From contig JAZUJW010000004.1 in NCBI GenBank assembly GCA_045642925.1, forward strand, positions 1 through 18,123: DNA of 18,123 nucleotides, read 5' to 3'. Below are positions 1 to 7,042 of the stretch, piece after piece. Below the pieces are notes generated by a model. That model had not been told where the DNA came from. It did not search any database and saw only the letters and a list, made by a program, of their open reading frames with translations. This stretch comes from Firm-04 sp045642925. Its GTDB lineage: Bacteria > Bacillota > Clostridia > Oscillospirales > Ruminococcaceae. The stretch's first letter is position 1. Each line of letters opens with the position of its first letter. The position numbers and the translations under genes were made by a program.

Positions 1-29
1 AGATTAAAGTTTTGCACTGGCTATTTTAT

Positions 30-439
30 TGAGGATTCCAAAGGGAATCATTCCCTTTGGCGGAGTCCAGGGGCAGCGCCCCTGCTCACGCTCCGCAGAG
101 CGCGAAACTCCTTTCTCGTTCTAACGAATCAGGAGGGGAATGGGGGAACCCTATTAAGGGGTGCCCCCCTGCATTTTCTGACAAAGAGACAATGTGGCAG
201 CAGAAACGTGGAAAGGTACGTTTCTTCTGCCTTTTTGTTTGTATGTGTGTGTAGCCGCTTTTATTAGGAACTGCATGGGGGAACCCCTTAATAGTGTTCC
301 CCCATACCCCCTCCTGATTCGTTGTTAGGTAACAAGGGGTGTTTCGCGCTCTGCGGTGGAGACTGCTTGCAGTCTGTTGGCGTGCAGAGACGCTGCCTCT
401 GGACTCCGCCAAAGGGAATGATTCCCTTTGGAATCCTCA
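30..439. repeat. Large imperfect inverted-repeat element (about 410 bp)
   Basis: The left arm (about 30-174) reappears as its reverse complement in the right arm (about 273-439), with scattered substitutions and indels. The ends carry an almost perfect short palindrome, CCAAAGGGAAT/ATTCCCTTTGG (38-60 and 409-431). Next inside is a stem CAGGGGC/GCCCCTG (68-84). In the opposite arm it reads CAGAGGC/GTCTCTG, so pairing is kept by one compensatory change and one G-T wobble. The centre (about 175-272) holds a terminator hairpin. No convincing gene lies in 1-476; the short open frames are mirror images of the two arms. It resembles a non-autonomous palindromic repeat. Parts of it recur in the 12693-12887 element (AGCCGCTTTT, CCTGATT, AAAGGGAAT). 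No transposase is visible. Confidence 0.85.
196..239 (+). terminator. Intrinsic terminator inside the repeat element
   Basis: A 14-bp stem with one mismatch (196-209 with 218-231) and an 8-nt loop is followed by a CTTTTTGTTT tract, so it reads as a rho-independent terminator on the plus strand. No plus-strand gene is visible just upstream within the window. It may serve a gene to the left, or be a built-in part of the element. Confidence 0.6.
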
Positions 440-476
440 TGATGGGGCGTGGAAGTTCCCGTTTGTTGCGCGTACA

Positions 477-1004
477 TCAGGTTTCCATCGTTTCAATCAT
501 CGTTTCAACTACAGGCAGATGTGCTTCCACTTCTCCCGTAAATAACAGCGAATATACCTTCTCATTTCGCTGTACCAGCACAACCGCACAGCGCTCTTTC
601 CCCTTCTCATGCACTAAACGATAATGCACCGTCAACCGCGGTGAATGCCGCACATAATCATGCCGAAACGATAGAATCTCTGCCGCAGCCATCTGCTTGA
701 AAAACGCCGTCTGAAACTGTTCCCGCGCCATTTCCCGTAAATGTCCCCGAAATGACATCCGCGATACAGTCAGCACCAAACCCGTCTTTCGCCCCAGAAA
801 TACCGTCTCCCCCGTCGCATTGCCTCGCTTCAGCAACACAAAATCAGGTGGCATCCCCATCCGCAGCGCCCCGTTCATCAGCACTGCCTCTTTCGGCAAA
901 TACACAATCGCCGTGATTTCTTCCACTTCATACGAACGTTCGCGATGAATCCATTCGTTCAGACGTTTGAGCCACGATTTGCGGTTCGATTCCGCTTGCG
1001 GCAT
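477..1004 (-). CDS. Unknown 175-aa protein, possible PsbP/DcrB-like fold
   Basis: I do not recognise this family with confidence. The protein has no signal peptide and no membrane segment; the N-terminal 25 residues are basic and polar. A beta-rich body follows: MPPDFVLLKRG near residues 51-61, a TVFLGRKTGLVLTVSRM strand pair near 66-82, and a C-terminal stretch (CAVVLVQRNEKVYSLLFTG, then a final amphipathic helix). This strand-strand-helix ending resembles small PsbP/DcrB-like (DUF1795-type) proteins, but that is a weak pattern match. The ATG follows a G-rich GAGAGGGGG site. It begins 20 bp after the stop of the M15B-like gene and is probably its second cistron. Downstream lies only the repeat element. 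Confidence 0.7.
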   Translation of the reverse strand: MPQAESNRKSWLKRLNEWIHRERSYEVEEITAIVYLPKEAVLMNGALRMGMPPDFVLLKRGNATGETVFLGRKTGLVLTVSRMSFRGHLREMAREQFQTAFFKQMAAAEILSFRHDYVRHSPRLTVHYRLVHEKGKERCAVVLVQRNEKVYSLLFTGEVEAHLPVVETMIETMET

Positions 1005-1024
1005 CTCGCAGCCCCCTCTCCGTA

Positions 1025-2080
1025 TCAGGAAATGACCGTTACAATATAGCCATCCACATTGTTGCCCGAAATTTCATAGTTTCCGCTTTTCGGCACAGGA
1101 ACTTTCGTGTCCTCCGTGGTGCTGGCAGCAACATAATAAATTGAATAATCCGTATCAGCAAAGGAATATTTCAGCATTCCCTTGCCATAAGTGTATTTCT
1201 CTTTCAGCAGTTTCAAATATTCTTCCAGACACAGACCATTTTCATTCATATACGCAGCATGAGGAATACCAACATAGCGAATGGCAGTTGCCGTCCCCTT
1301 CACACCTGTCATTTCCTCTTTGCCTTCCGGATAACGCTGCACAAAGCCAAACTTGTGCATATTCTTATAAATCCACGTATATTCGCCTGTATTGGAAATA
1401 TAATCATAACCGCCGTTGTTTTTGTGCAAGTGAAGCTGCACATCCAGACCACAGGAGGATTCTGCATTGCTGTTTGCCGCCCCCTGCTTCAGATAACCAT
1501 AATTGAACATAATTTCACGGTTTCCGACAGCAGTTTCATAGGTGTTCATCATTTTGTTGAAAGCATCAAACACCACACGCGAAATCTGAATCTGACCGGG
1601 ATAAGAAACTGCGTAGGTATTGGTATAACCTTCTGTTCTTGCCACCAGTACCAGATCCAGATCAGTATTGGAAAGATGGGAAGGATTCTCCTTGTTGACC
1701 AGCACCAGATTGCCGTTATACACATCTGCGGCAAGCTGTACGGCTTCCGTAAAGTTGGGGTCAACCACCGCATCTGCTGTAGTCGTTGTAGTGGTCGTGG
1801 TCGTCGTTTCGCTGCCCAGAATCAGCGGCGCATTGGTCGTGCCTTTGGTCGTCGCTGCTGATTCATCTGCATTGCTGCTTTCATCTCCTGACTGAGAATC
1901 TGCGGAAGACTCAGCGGACTGTTCTCCCTGCGAAGTACTGCTGCTTTCCGGGACAGATTCTTCCGCATTACCCTCCCCACAGGAACTAATGGCATAAGCC
2001 AGCAGGAAAATCAGCGTAATCAAAATGACAAAAGCACCGATGACGCGATTCCAGCGTATTCTGCGTCCATGTGCAGACAT
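1025..2080 (-). CDS. Membrane-anchored M15B/VanY-like protein, apparent pseudoenzyme
   Basis: 351 aa from the ATG at 2080, chosen because GGAGG lies 7 nt upstream; an in-frame ATG at 2107 has no good site. A short basic N-terminus is followed by a membrane segment (about residues 12-31), an acidic Ser-rich region, and a Thr-run linker (about 92-101). The extracellular domain from about 110 matches D-Ala-D-Ala carboxypeptidases of family M15B: W-I-Y-K-N...KFGFVQRYPEGKEEMTG (about 236-259), then RYVG and GLCLEEYL (about 268-289). The zinc and catalytic residues of the family are absent. The SxHxxGxAxD site reads ESSCGLDVQ, and the EPWH before RYVG reads TATA. Reading: an exported protein keeping the fold but probably not the peptidase activity, perhaps a peptidoglycan-binding or regulatory protein. 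It is probably co-transcribed with the 175-aa gene. Confidence 0.8.
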   Translation of the reverse strand: MSAHGRRIRWNRVIGAFVILITLIFLLAYAISSCGEGNAEESVPESSSTSQGEQSAESSADSQSGDESSNADESAATTKGTTNAPLILGSETTTTTTTTTTADAVVDPNFTEAVQLAADVYNGNLVLVNKENPSHLSNTDLDLVLVARTEGYTNTYAVSYPGQIQISRVVFDAFNKMMNTYETAVGNREIMFNYGYLKQGAANSNAESSCGLDVQLHLHKNNGGYDYISNTGEYTWIYKNMHKFGFVQRYPEGKEEMTGVKGTATAIRYVGIPHAAYMNENGLCLEEYLKLLKEKYTYGKGMLKYSFADTDYSIYYVAASTTEDTKVPVPKSGNYEISGNNVDGYIVTVIS

Positions 2081-2167
2081 AAATATTCCTCCATTCATTC
2101 TTCTCACACAGTTGTCTATCTGTCTGTTCTGTATCGCAAGAGGTGAAAAATTGACGAGAAGATTTCA

Positions 2168-2208
2168 AAGAAAAGCACAGCCCCATGCCAAAGCAGTGAG
2201 ACTGTGCT
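2168..2208 (-). terminator. Putative terminator downstream of pspA
   Basis: On the minus strand AGCACAG (2202-2208) pairs with CTGTGCT (2174-2180) across a 21-nt loop with some further pairing, followed by TTTCTTT. It lies about 30 bp past the pspA stop and before the M15B-like gene, suggesting separate transcripts. Confidence 0.5.
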
Positions 2209-2235
2209 GCATTCATTTCAATAAAGAAGCGGCGC

Positions 2236-2973
2236 TCACTGACCTGCGGACAAATCCATGCCCATCTGTGCAGCGAGTTCTTCAACGGTCGGCTCAGCAG
2301 CGGCACTCATGCCCATTTCAGACATCAAGCGCTCCAGCTCGGAATCAACCTTTGCGTTGCGCTCAAGGTCTTCGAAGGAAGCAACCTCTTCGCTCTTGGT
2401 TGCACCCGAAATTTCGCAGAACGCGGCAGCTTCTGCTTCCTTGCGCTCGATTTTTTCTTCCATTTTGCTGAGTTTGTCGAAACCGCAGTTGGTGTCGATG
2501 CCGCCGATGGACTTTGCAAGTTCCTTCGTGGTATCTGCCATCTGAGAGCGTGCGATCAGCATTGCTTCGCGGCTCTTTGCTTCCTGCAATTTAGACTTCA
2601 AAACTTCAATCTGTGCGCGAATTGCTTCCGTCTGATTGGAGATTGTTTCATACATTTCGCGGTAGTTTGCAACATCCTCGTCCGCCTTGACCTTATTTGC
2701 AAGTGCCTTCTTTGCAAGTTCCGCATCGCCGGACTTCAGGGCAGCCTTTGCACGGCTTTCCCAGTTTGCGGAAACAGCAGCAGCATTGCGGTACTGTTTT
2801 TCGGTCATACGCTCACTGGCGACTGCCTTGCCGAGTGCCTGTGTCGATTTATTCAGTTCCTTCTGCATATCCAGAATAATCTGTTTTACGAGCTTTTCAG
2901 GATCCTCTGCTTTATCGAGCAAATCGTTAATGTTTGCCTTGAGAATGTCACTCAGTCTGGAAAAAATACCCAT
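2236..2973 (-). CDS. pspA: PspA/IM30 (phage shock protein A) family protein
   Basis: 245 aa, normal length for PspA/IM30/Vipp1, which are ESCRT-III-like proteins that coat and repair the inner face of the cytoplasmic membrane under envelope stress. It opens MGIFSRLSDILKANINDLLD, the family's N-terminal amphipathic helix, followed by long charged coiled-coil helices (about 25-200). A Glu/Ala/Met-rich tail (EPTVEELAAQMGMDL) ends the protein. I chose the second of two tandem ATGs because AGGAGG is 6 nt upstream of it and only 3 nt from the first, and because family members start MGIF. It is a single-gene unit with its own promoter (3048-3076). No PspBC or PspF partner is seen. Neighbours on both sides are envelope-related, consistent with an envelope-stress role. 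Confidence 0.93.
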   Translation of the reverse strand: MGIFSRLSDILKANINDLLDKAEDPEKLVKQIILDMQKELNKSTQALGKAVASERMTEKQYRNAAAVSANWESRAKAALKSGDAELAKKALANKVKADEDVANYREMYETISNQTEAIRAQIEVLKSKLQEAKSREAMLIARSQMADTTKELAKSIGGIDTNCGFDKLSKMEEKIERKEAEAAAFCEISGATKSEEVASFEDLERNAKVDSELERLMSEMGMSAAAEPTVEELAAQMGMDLSAGQ

Positions 2974-3047
2974 CATAGACCTCCTGTATCGTGAAAAAAA
3001 TTTTGATTGCAGTAACTTTTACAGCGGAAAGTCCGCCTAATGTTATC

Positions 3048-3076
3048 ATTATAGCAAAGAATCTCATACTTGTCAA
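3048..3076 (-). promoter_or_regulatory. Sigma-A promoter of pspA
   Basis: On the minus strand TTGACA (3071-3076) is separated by 17 bp from TATAAT (3048-3053), with a TGC extended -10. The 5' leader of about 70 nt contains a small hairpin GCGGA-AAG-TCCGC (3024-3036) before the AGGAGG site. Confidence 0.88.
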
Positions 3077-3121
3077 GAAAAATTTTCCGCTTTTCACAGG
3101 AAACCGCAATTTTCGGTCATT

Positions 3122-4195
3122 TCACCCGAAAAACGCAAAGCTGTTCTGCGAAGCAAGCGTATCAGCAGAGCAAAGCAGAAGCACCTGCGTATCTGCCGTA
3201 GCAGAAAGGGCACTTTGTGCGGCATCTGCATTCTTGAAGTTGATGACATCCACGCTATGGTAATGCTGTGTCAGAAAAGGTACGAAATTGCTTCCGAATT
3301 CATCGCAAAGCAAGATCAGTTTCTTGGTATTGTGTACTTCAGTTTCGATTTGCAGAAAGGGTTCTGTTTCGGGCAAAAAGACCGAAAGCGGAGATGCCTC
3401 TGCATCGGCAGTTTTATCGGTCACATAAAGAGAATCCGTATGCGTACCGCTGACAGGTGCCGAAACGGACGAAATTGCAATGCCGTTTTCGCATTGATAG
3501 ATGTCCACCACATCTGCATCGCATTCGTCATACCCTGAAATCTTGTACAAATTGCCGCGGAAGTTGCTGGAATGGTGCGTAATGGTGTAGCGGTCAAGCC
3601 CAAGATTTGCAAAGCCAAGCTTACGGATGGCAGATTTGTAGGCATAAAATGCACCGAGGGTTGTCCAGCGGGTATCACTGCGATAGTAGATATAGGAGTC
3701 GCGCACGTCATACATCGTGCCGACCGCATCGATCCAGTTGACTGCGGGAGAAATCGTTTTCAGTGCGGCATCATACAAGACCTGTTCATTCACCTGCTTT
3801 GCACCGTCAGGGAGTGTATCCGAATACACCTGAATAGCAGAAGGAATGACCATCCAATAGAACGGCAAACCGTTTTTCTGCGCATAGGCATCGACCAGCG
3901 CTGCATTATTCGCAGCGATTTGTTCCGAATACTTGCCTCTGTCCAGCAGGAGACGCTTTTCTGTGATGAAAACGCCGTTGATATTATCTTTTCCGAGCGC
4001 AAGTTCCAAGGACTGCTGTGCATGAAGCAGTTGTTCATGCAAGGGCAGCGCATCCGCCGCATCTCCGAACAAACCGCCATGCAGCAGTGTGCCGAAAGAA
4101 AAATAGATGACTGCCGCACCGACTGTCAGCAAGGAAACCATCGCTGTCAGGCGCTTCGCCACACTGGATTCCGCTTGTTTTTCATACATATCCAT
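3122..4195 (-). CDS. DHHW/AlgX-like (SGNH-type) exported protein lacking catalytic His and Ser
   Basis: 357 aa from the ATG at 4195; a GTG one codon earlier is possible, and the ribosome site is weak, suggesting coupling to the GNAT gene whose stop is 7 bp upstream. One N-terminal membrane segment (about residues 16-36) places the rest outside. The body matches the DHHW family, relatives of the AlgX/AlgJ SGNH-like O-acetyltransferases: YIYYRSDTRWTTLGAFYAY (about 168-186) and KKLILLCDEFGSNFVPFLTQHY (about 291-312). In active relatives these read D-x-H-W and D-S-Y. Here they are D174-T-R176-W and D298-E299-F, so both the catalytic His and the nucleophilic Ser are replaced. It probably keeps a cell-wall or polysaccharide-related binding role; acetyl transfer by the usual triad looks impossible. 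Confidence 0.8.
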   Translation of the reverse strand: MDMYEKQAESSVAKRLTAMVSLLTVGAAVIYFSFGTLLHGGLFGDAADALPLHEQLLHAQQSLELALGKDNINGVFITEKRLLLDRGKYSEQIAANNAALVDAYAQKNGLPFYWMVIPSAIQVYSDTLPDGAKQVNEQVLYDAALKTISPAVNWIDAVGTMYDVRDSYIYYRSDTRWTTLGAFYAYKSAIRKLGFANLGLDRYTITHHSSNFRGNLYKISGYDECDADVVDIYQCENGIAISSVSAPVSGTHTDSLYVTDKTADAEASPLSVFLPETEPFLQIETEVHNTKKLILLCDEFGSNFVPFLTQHYHSVDVINFKNADAAQSALSATADTQVLLLCSADTLASQNSFAFFG

Positions 4196-4202
4196 CACCC
4201 TG

Positions 4203-4634
4203 TCAGTGCTGTCGCAAGCCTTTGGTGTCTGTTAAGTCAAGAAGCGTATTGCCTGTTCCGTCCGCATGAAATCCGATTTTTTCTGCAAATGCAGCAGATT
4301 CCTGCGTTTCAGGCTGCTGTCCGCGCAGGAAAAACGCACCCATTTCCATGACTGCACCTGCCATCAGTCCCATCAGCATTCTGCCAACGCCCTGACGGCG
4401 ATACTGCGGCAAAACCACCAGCCAATTCAGCATTCCGCTGGTCGGCTGCTGCTGAGAAAGTGCTGTCGAAAGGGATGCCATACCGATCACCTGCCCGTCC
4501 AGCCATGCTGCAAAAAGCTGTGCGTCAGTGGTACAAAGGCTTTGCGCCTGCTTGGGAAGCAGTGCAGTGATGTCCTGAGCATCCCATGCAGTATCCTGCA
4601 TCTGCTGTGTGGAAAGTTTCGAAAAGGTGAGCAT
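4203..4634 (-). CDS. GNAT-family N-acetyltransferase
   Basis: 143 aa. The ATG at 4634 is chosen because AGGAGG sits 5 nt upstream; an in-frame ATG at 4655 lacks a site. The GNAT core is clear: a strand WLDGQVIGMASLS (about 45-57), then WLVVLPQYRRQGVGRMLM (about 71-88) with the acetyl-CoA pyrophosphate-binding motif R-R-Q-G-V-G. A C-terminal AAFAEKIGFHADG (about 114-126) gives the usual final strand. It is cytoplasmic and its substrate cannot be told from sequence. It is the first gene of a two-gene unit, ending 7 bp before the DHHW-like gene, so it might modify something used by the envelope protein; that link is inference. Confidence 0.88.
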   Translation of the reverse strand: MLTFSKLSTQQMQDTAWDAQDITALLPKQAQSLCTTDAQLFAAWLDGQVIGMASLSTALSQQQPTSGMLNWLVVLPQYRRQGVGRMLMGLMAGAVMEMGAFFLRGQQPETQESAAFAEKIGFHADGTGNTLLDLTDTKGLRQH

Positions 4635-4666
4635 AAACTCCTCCTGAATATACATAATCTTCGTTT

Positions 4667-4695
4667 ATTGTACCACAAAACTTCACAAAAGTAAA
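4667..4695 (-). promoter_or_regulatory. Promoter of the GNAT/DHHW-like unit
   Basis: On the minus strand TTTACT (4690-4695), a 17-bp spacer and TACAAT (4667-4672) with a TGG extended -10. The -35 is weak but identical to that of the lipoprotein promoter at 17771-17776. Confidence 0.65.
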
Positions 4696-4763
4696 GGGGC
4701 GGCGGGAAGTTGTCAACCTTTTGTTACTTTTCCGGAAAGATATCTGTCGAATCTTCTGCACGC

Positions 4764-4792
4764 TTGACATTGCAAATGTAAGATGCTATAAT
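4764..4792 (+). promoter_or_regulatory. Sigma-A promoter of the 411-aa lipoprotein gene
   Basis: TTGACA (4764-4769), 17-bp spacer, TATAAT (4787-4792), with a TGC extended -10. This is a consensus promoter, placing the transcript start near 4799 and giving a leader of about 27 nt. Confidence 0.9.
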
Positions 4793-4825
4793 ATTTTACA
4801 CGGAACATAAAGGATGTGAAATGCC

Positions 4826-6061
4826 ATGAAACGATGGAAAAACGGACTGTTGCTGACTGCTTCGGTATTGCTTCTGACACTGCCGCTTTGCGGTTGTGAC
4901 ATGGAGAATCTTCTGGATTTTTCTTCTTTCGACTTCGAACTCCCCTCCTTTGGCGGCAGTACGGTCGATTATCTGCAATACGAAACACGCGCCACAGAAT
5001 ATATTCAGCAAAAATACGGCATCACCGCCACAATTGTGGAATCCAAACTGATCAAAACCGCATTCGGCTTCCTGACAGGCAAACCTGACCGCGTTCATGT
5101 TCAAATGCTCTGGGGAGAAAAAGCGTTCGGCGTACTGGTAGATACGGAACCGACCAGCACAGAAGCAGGCACAGAACCGTTTCTCCACTGTGCTGACAAT
5201 TTGCAGGCACAGGATATCGAAGCGTATCTGCGTGATTATCTGAATGCCAATCTGGAAGGTGCTGTTTCGGTCAAGGTCGAACTGGAAAATTCACACTATT
5301 CCGATTACGCGGAACAGCCATTCACCAGCGGCGATGTCTATACCTTTCTGGCAGGAAAAAACTTCTCCTTTTACGCTTATTATGTCGGACATGATTTCTC
5401 GGATAACAGGCAGGTCGCCTTTCTGAGCACATTCAAAGAAAACGGATGCCGATTCGAATATATGCTCATTTCCTGCCGCAGTATAGAGGCAGTACCGTGG
5501 GCGCGTGAAGCAGACCTCACCACGCATCTGAATGCCATGAACTACGCACAATACATCGAATCCTATCGGGACGGCGGCTGTAACGGTGCAGGAGAACTGG
5601 CACAGCACTATGAGCATTATTCGATTTATGCCGCAGGAGATTTTCTCTGCTGTCCGATGAGCATTGCAGCCGGCAGTATCGGCATGGACAGCGACAATGA
5701 GCCGCTTCAGCTGGAATACAGCACCGTGGAAATGGAAACGCCTGCGAATATCCTCACACCTGTCTTTCACCTGAAAACAGACCGTGCTGTTGCGCTTCGT
5801 GTCTTTTATCCGCTTGCGCTGATTCCATATCAGGTGAACCCCTATGAATGGAACCCAAGCATTTCGCATGATGTCAAATTCCAGATTTACGACCTTTTAG
5901 GCCGCCCGAACGGAAATGAATGGATCGACATCAGCGGACAGTATGCCGTTTGCGAATTGGTCATAAGCGGAAGTGATTTTCAGAAGATTGATGAATTCTG
6001 TGCTTCCTTCGGCATCTTCAAGACAAACACTGCCATTCAGGCAGAAAAATATCGGATGTAG
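4826..6061 (+). CDS. Predicted lipoprotein of unknown function
   Basis: 411 aa. The N-terminus MKRWKNGLLLTASVLLLTLPLCGCD is a lipoprotein signal with LCGC as lipobox, so the mature protein should start at Cys24 and be anchored outside the membrane. The rest is soluble, rich in aromatic residues and mixed alpha/beta, with a hydrophobic patch VALRVFYPLALIPYQV near residues 317-332. I recognise no catalytic motif or domain. It stands alone: its own promoter is upstream, and the rpsF promoter begins 12 bp past its stop. The start region is odd. The best Shine-Dalgarno (AAAGGA, 4809-4814) is 11 nt from this ATG but 6 nt from an ATG at 4821 that opens a two-codon frame (Met-Pro-stop) overlapping the start. 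Confidence 0.88.
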   Translation: MKRWKNGLLLTASVLLLTLPLCGCDMENLLDFSSFDFELPSFGGSTVDYLQYETRATEYIQQKYGITATIVESKLIKTAFGFLTGKPDRVHVQMLWGEKAFGVLVDTEPTSTEAGTEPFLHCADNLQAQDIEAYLRDYLNANLEGAVSVKVELENSHYSDYAEQPFTSGDVYTFLAGKNFSFYAYYVGHDFSDNRQVAFLSTFKENGCRFEYMLISCRSIEAVPWAREADLTTHLNAMNYAQYIESYRDGGCNGAGELAQHYEHYSIYAAGDFLCCPMSIAAGSIGMDSDNEPLQLEYSTVEMETPANILTPVFHLKTDRAVALRVFYPLALIPYQVNPYEWNPSISHDVKFQIYDLLGRPNGNEWIDISGQYAVCELVISGSDFQKIDEFCASFGIFKTNTAIQAEKYRM

Positions 6062-6073
6062 CAGAAAAAATGC

Positions 6074-6102
6074 TTGACAAAACGCACGGAATCTGATATA
6101 AT
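6074..6102 (+). promoter_or_regulatory. Sigma-A promoter of rpsF-ssb-rpsR
   Basis: TTGACA (6074-6079), 17-bp spacer, TATAAT (6097-6102), with a TGA extended -10. It starts just after the stop of the upstream lipoprotein gene. Confidence 0.92.
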
Positions 6103-6109
6103 ATTCTTT

Positions 6110-6153
6110 GCGGTATTTCCGCATTCCTTGTCCGCCCGAAGAAACGGACGGGC
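6110..6153 (+). promoter_or_regulatory. Structured rpsF leader, candidate S6:S18 autoregulatory site
   Basis: Two hairpins lie in the roughly 70-nt leader: GCGG-TATTT-CCGC (6110-6122), and a 9-bp stem 6130-6138/6145-6153 with loop AAGAAA, one mismatch and one G-U pair. Many bacteria carry an RNA motif in the rpsF leader that binds the S6:S18 complex and represses the operon; a CCG element near a hairpin is typical. CCG occurs here at 6119-6121 and 6132-6134. I cannot confirm the exact consensus by eye, so the hairpins are seen and the function is inferred. Confidence 0.5.
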
Positions 6154-6179
6154 TGTAATCCAAAAGGAGGTGTTTTTAG

Positions 6180-6473
6180 ATGGCAAAGTTGACTGCAAAG
6201 TATGAGCTGATGGTAGTCCTGAGCGTAGCAAAGGGCGAAGAGGCAGTTCAGGCAACTTGGGAAAAATTCAAGAGCCTGATCGAAAAGAACGCAGAACTGG
6301 GCGAAGTCGATGAATGGGGCAAGCGTAAGCTGGCATACCCGATCAACGATGAGCTGGATGGCTACTATATCGTAGCACCGTTCACTTCTGCTCCTGATTT
6401 CCCTGCTGAGCTCGACCGTATCCTGCAAATCACTGACGGCGTGCTCCGTTCCATGATTACTGTTGTAGCGTAA
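6180..6473 (+). CDS. rpsF: 30S ribosomal protein bS6
   Basis: 97 aa, full length. It binds the central domain of 16S rRNA as a heterodimer with bS18. The sequence carries the family's features: YELMVVLS at the start, a helix with WEKFKSLIEKN, the conserved DEWGKRKLAYPIN block (about 44-56), GYYIVAPF, and a final helix with LDRILQITDGVLRSM. A strong AAAGGAGGTG site precedes the ATG. It is the first gene of the standard rpsF-ssb-rpsR order, which places a DNA-binding protein between two partner ribosomal proteins and is common in Firmicutes. Confidence 0.98.
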   Translation: MAKLTAKYELMVVLSVAKGEEAVQATWEKFKSLIEKNAELGEVDEWGKRKLAYPINDELDGYYIVAPFTSAPDFPAELDRILQITDGVLRSMITVVA

Positions 6474-6503
6474 TCTATTTCAAGCACATAGGAGGTTATC
6501 GTT

Positions 6504-7013
6504 ATGATCAACAAAGTGATTCTTATGGGGCGATTGACTAGAGACCCTGAGTTTCGTCAGACGACCTCCGGTATTCCCTGCTGTCGCTTCTCACTGGCAG
6601 TATCTCGTCAGTTTGCCAACAAGCAAACCGGTGAACGAGAAGCCGATTTTATCGACTGCATTGCTTGGAGACAGTCTGCGGAATTTGTAAGCCGCTATTT
6701 CCATAAAGGCAGTATGGCGATTGTGGAGGGAAGTCTCCGCAATGACAACTACACGGATAATAATGGCGTCAAGCACTATCGCATGAATGTTCAGGTAGAT
6801 AATGTCACCTTTGGTGAAAGCAAAAATGCAGCACAAGGCGGCGGCGAATATGCATCACGTCAGCAGGAATTTTCTGATACTGCATATGTTCAGCCCGCAC
6901 AGCAGCAGCGCTACAGCGCTCCGTCTGCACCTGCAAAACAGCAGGACTCCCTGAATATCGGTGATATCGGCGAATTTGAAGAAATTTTGAGTGACGGAGA
7001 AGTTCCGTTCTAA
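6504..7013 (+). CDS. ssb: Single-stranded DNA-binding protein
   Basis: 169 aa. The N-terminal OB-fold domain (about 1-105) opens MINKVILMGRLTRDPEFRQT and contains CRFSLAVSR, ADFIDCIAWR and GSMAIVEGSLR, all typical of bacterial SSB. A Gln/Ala/Ser-rich disordered linker (about 110-150) follows, then the acidic tip ending DGEVPF, a variant of the DDDIPF tail that recruits replication and repair partners. An AGGAGG site lies upstream of the ATG. It is the middle gene of the operon, 30 bp after rpsF and 29 bp before rpsR. Confidence 0.98.
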   Translation: MINKVILMGRLTRDPEFRQTTSGIPCCRFSLAVSRQFANKQTGEREADFIDCIAWRQSAEFVSRYFHKGSMAIVEGSLRNDNYTDNNGVKHYRMNVQVDNVTFGESKNAAQGGGEYASRQQEFSDTAYVQPAQQQRYSAPSAPAKQQDSLNIGDIGEFEEILSDGEVPF

Positions 7014-7042
7014 TGGTTTCCTGAAAAGGAGGGAAATGAATT

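Noticed and set aside
57..412. Short frames on both strands that begin with the same MAESRGS sequence
   Set aside because: They are mirror images created by the two arms of the inverted repeat, not genes.
3077..3121. Terminator for the GNAT/DHHW-like unit
   Set aside because: Only a weak 5-bp TTTCC/GGAAA stem before a T run is visible, too short to call.
3572..4351. 259-codon plus-strand frame opposite the DHHW-like and GNAT genes
   Set aside because: Both opposite genes have clear family motifs, and this frame crosses the boundary between them with no ribosome site or domain.
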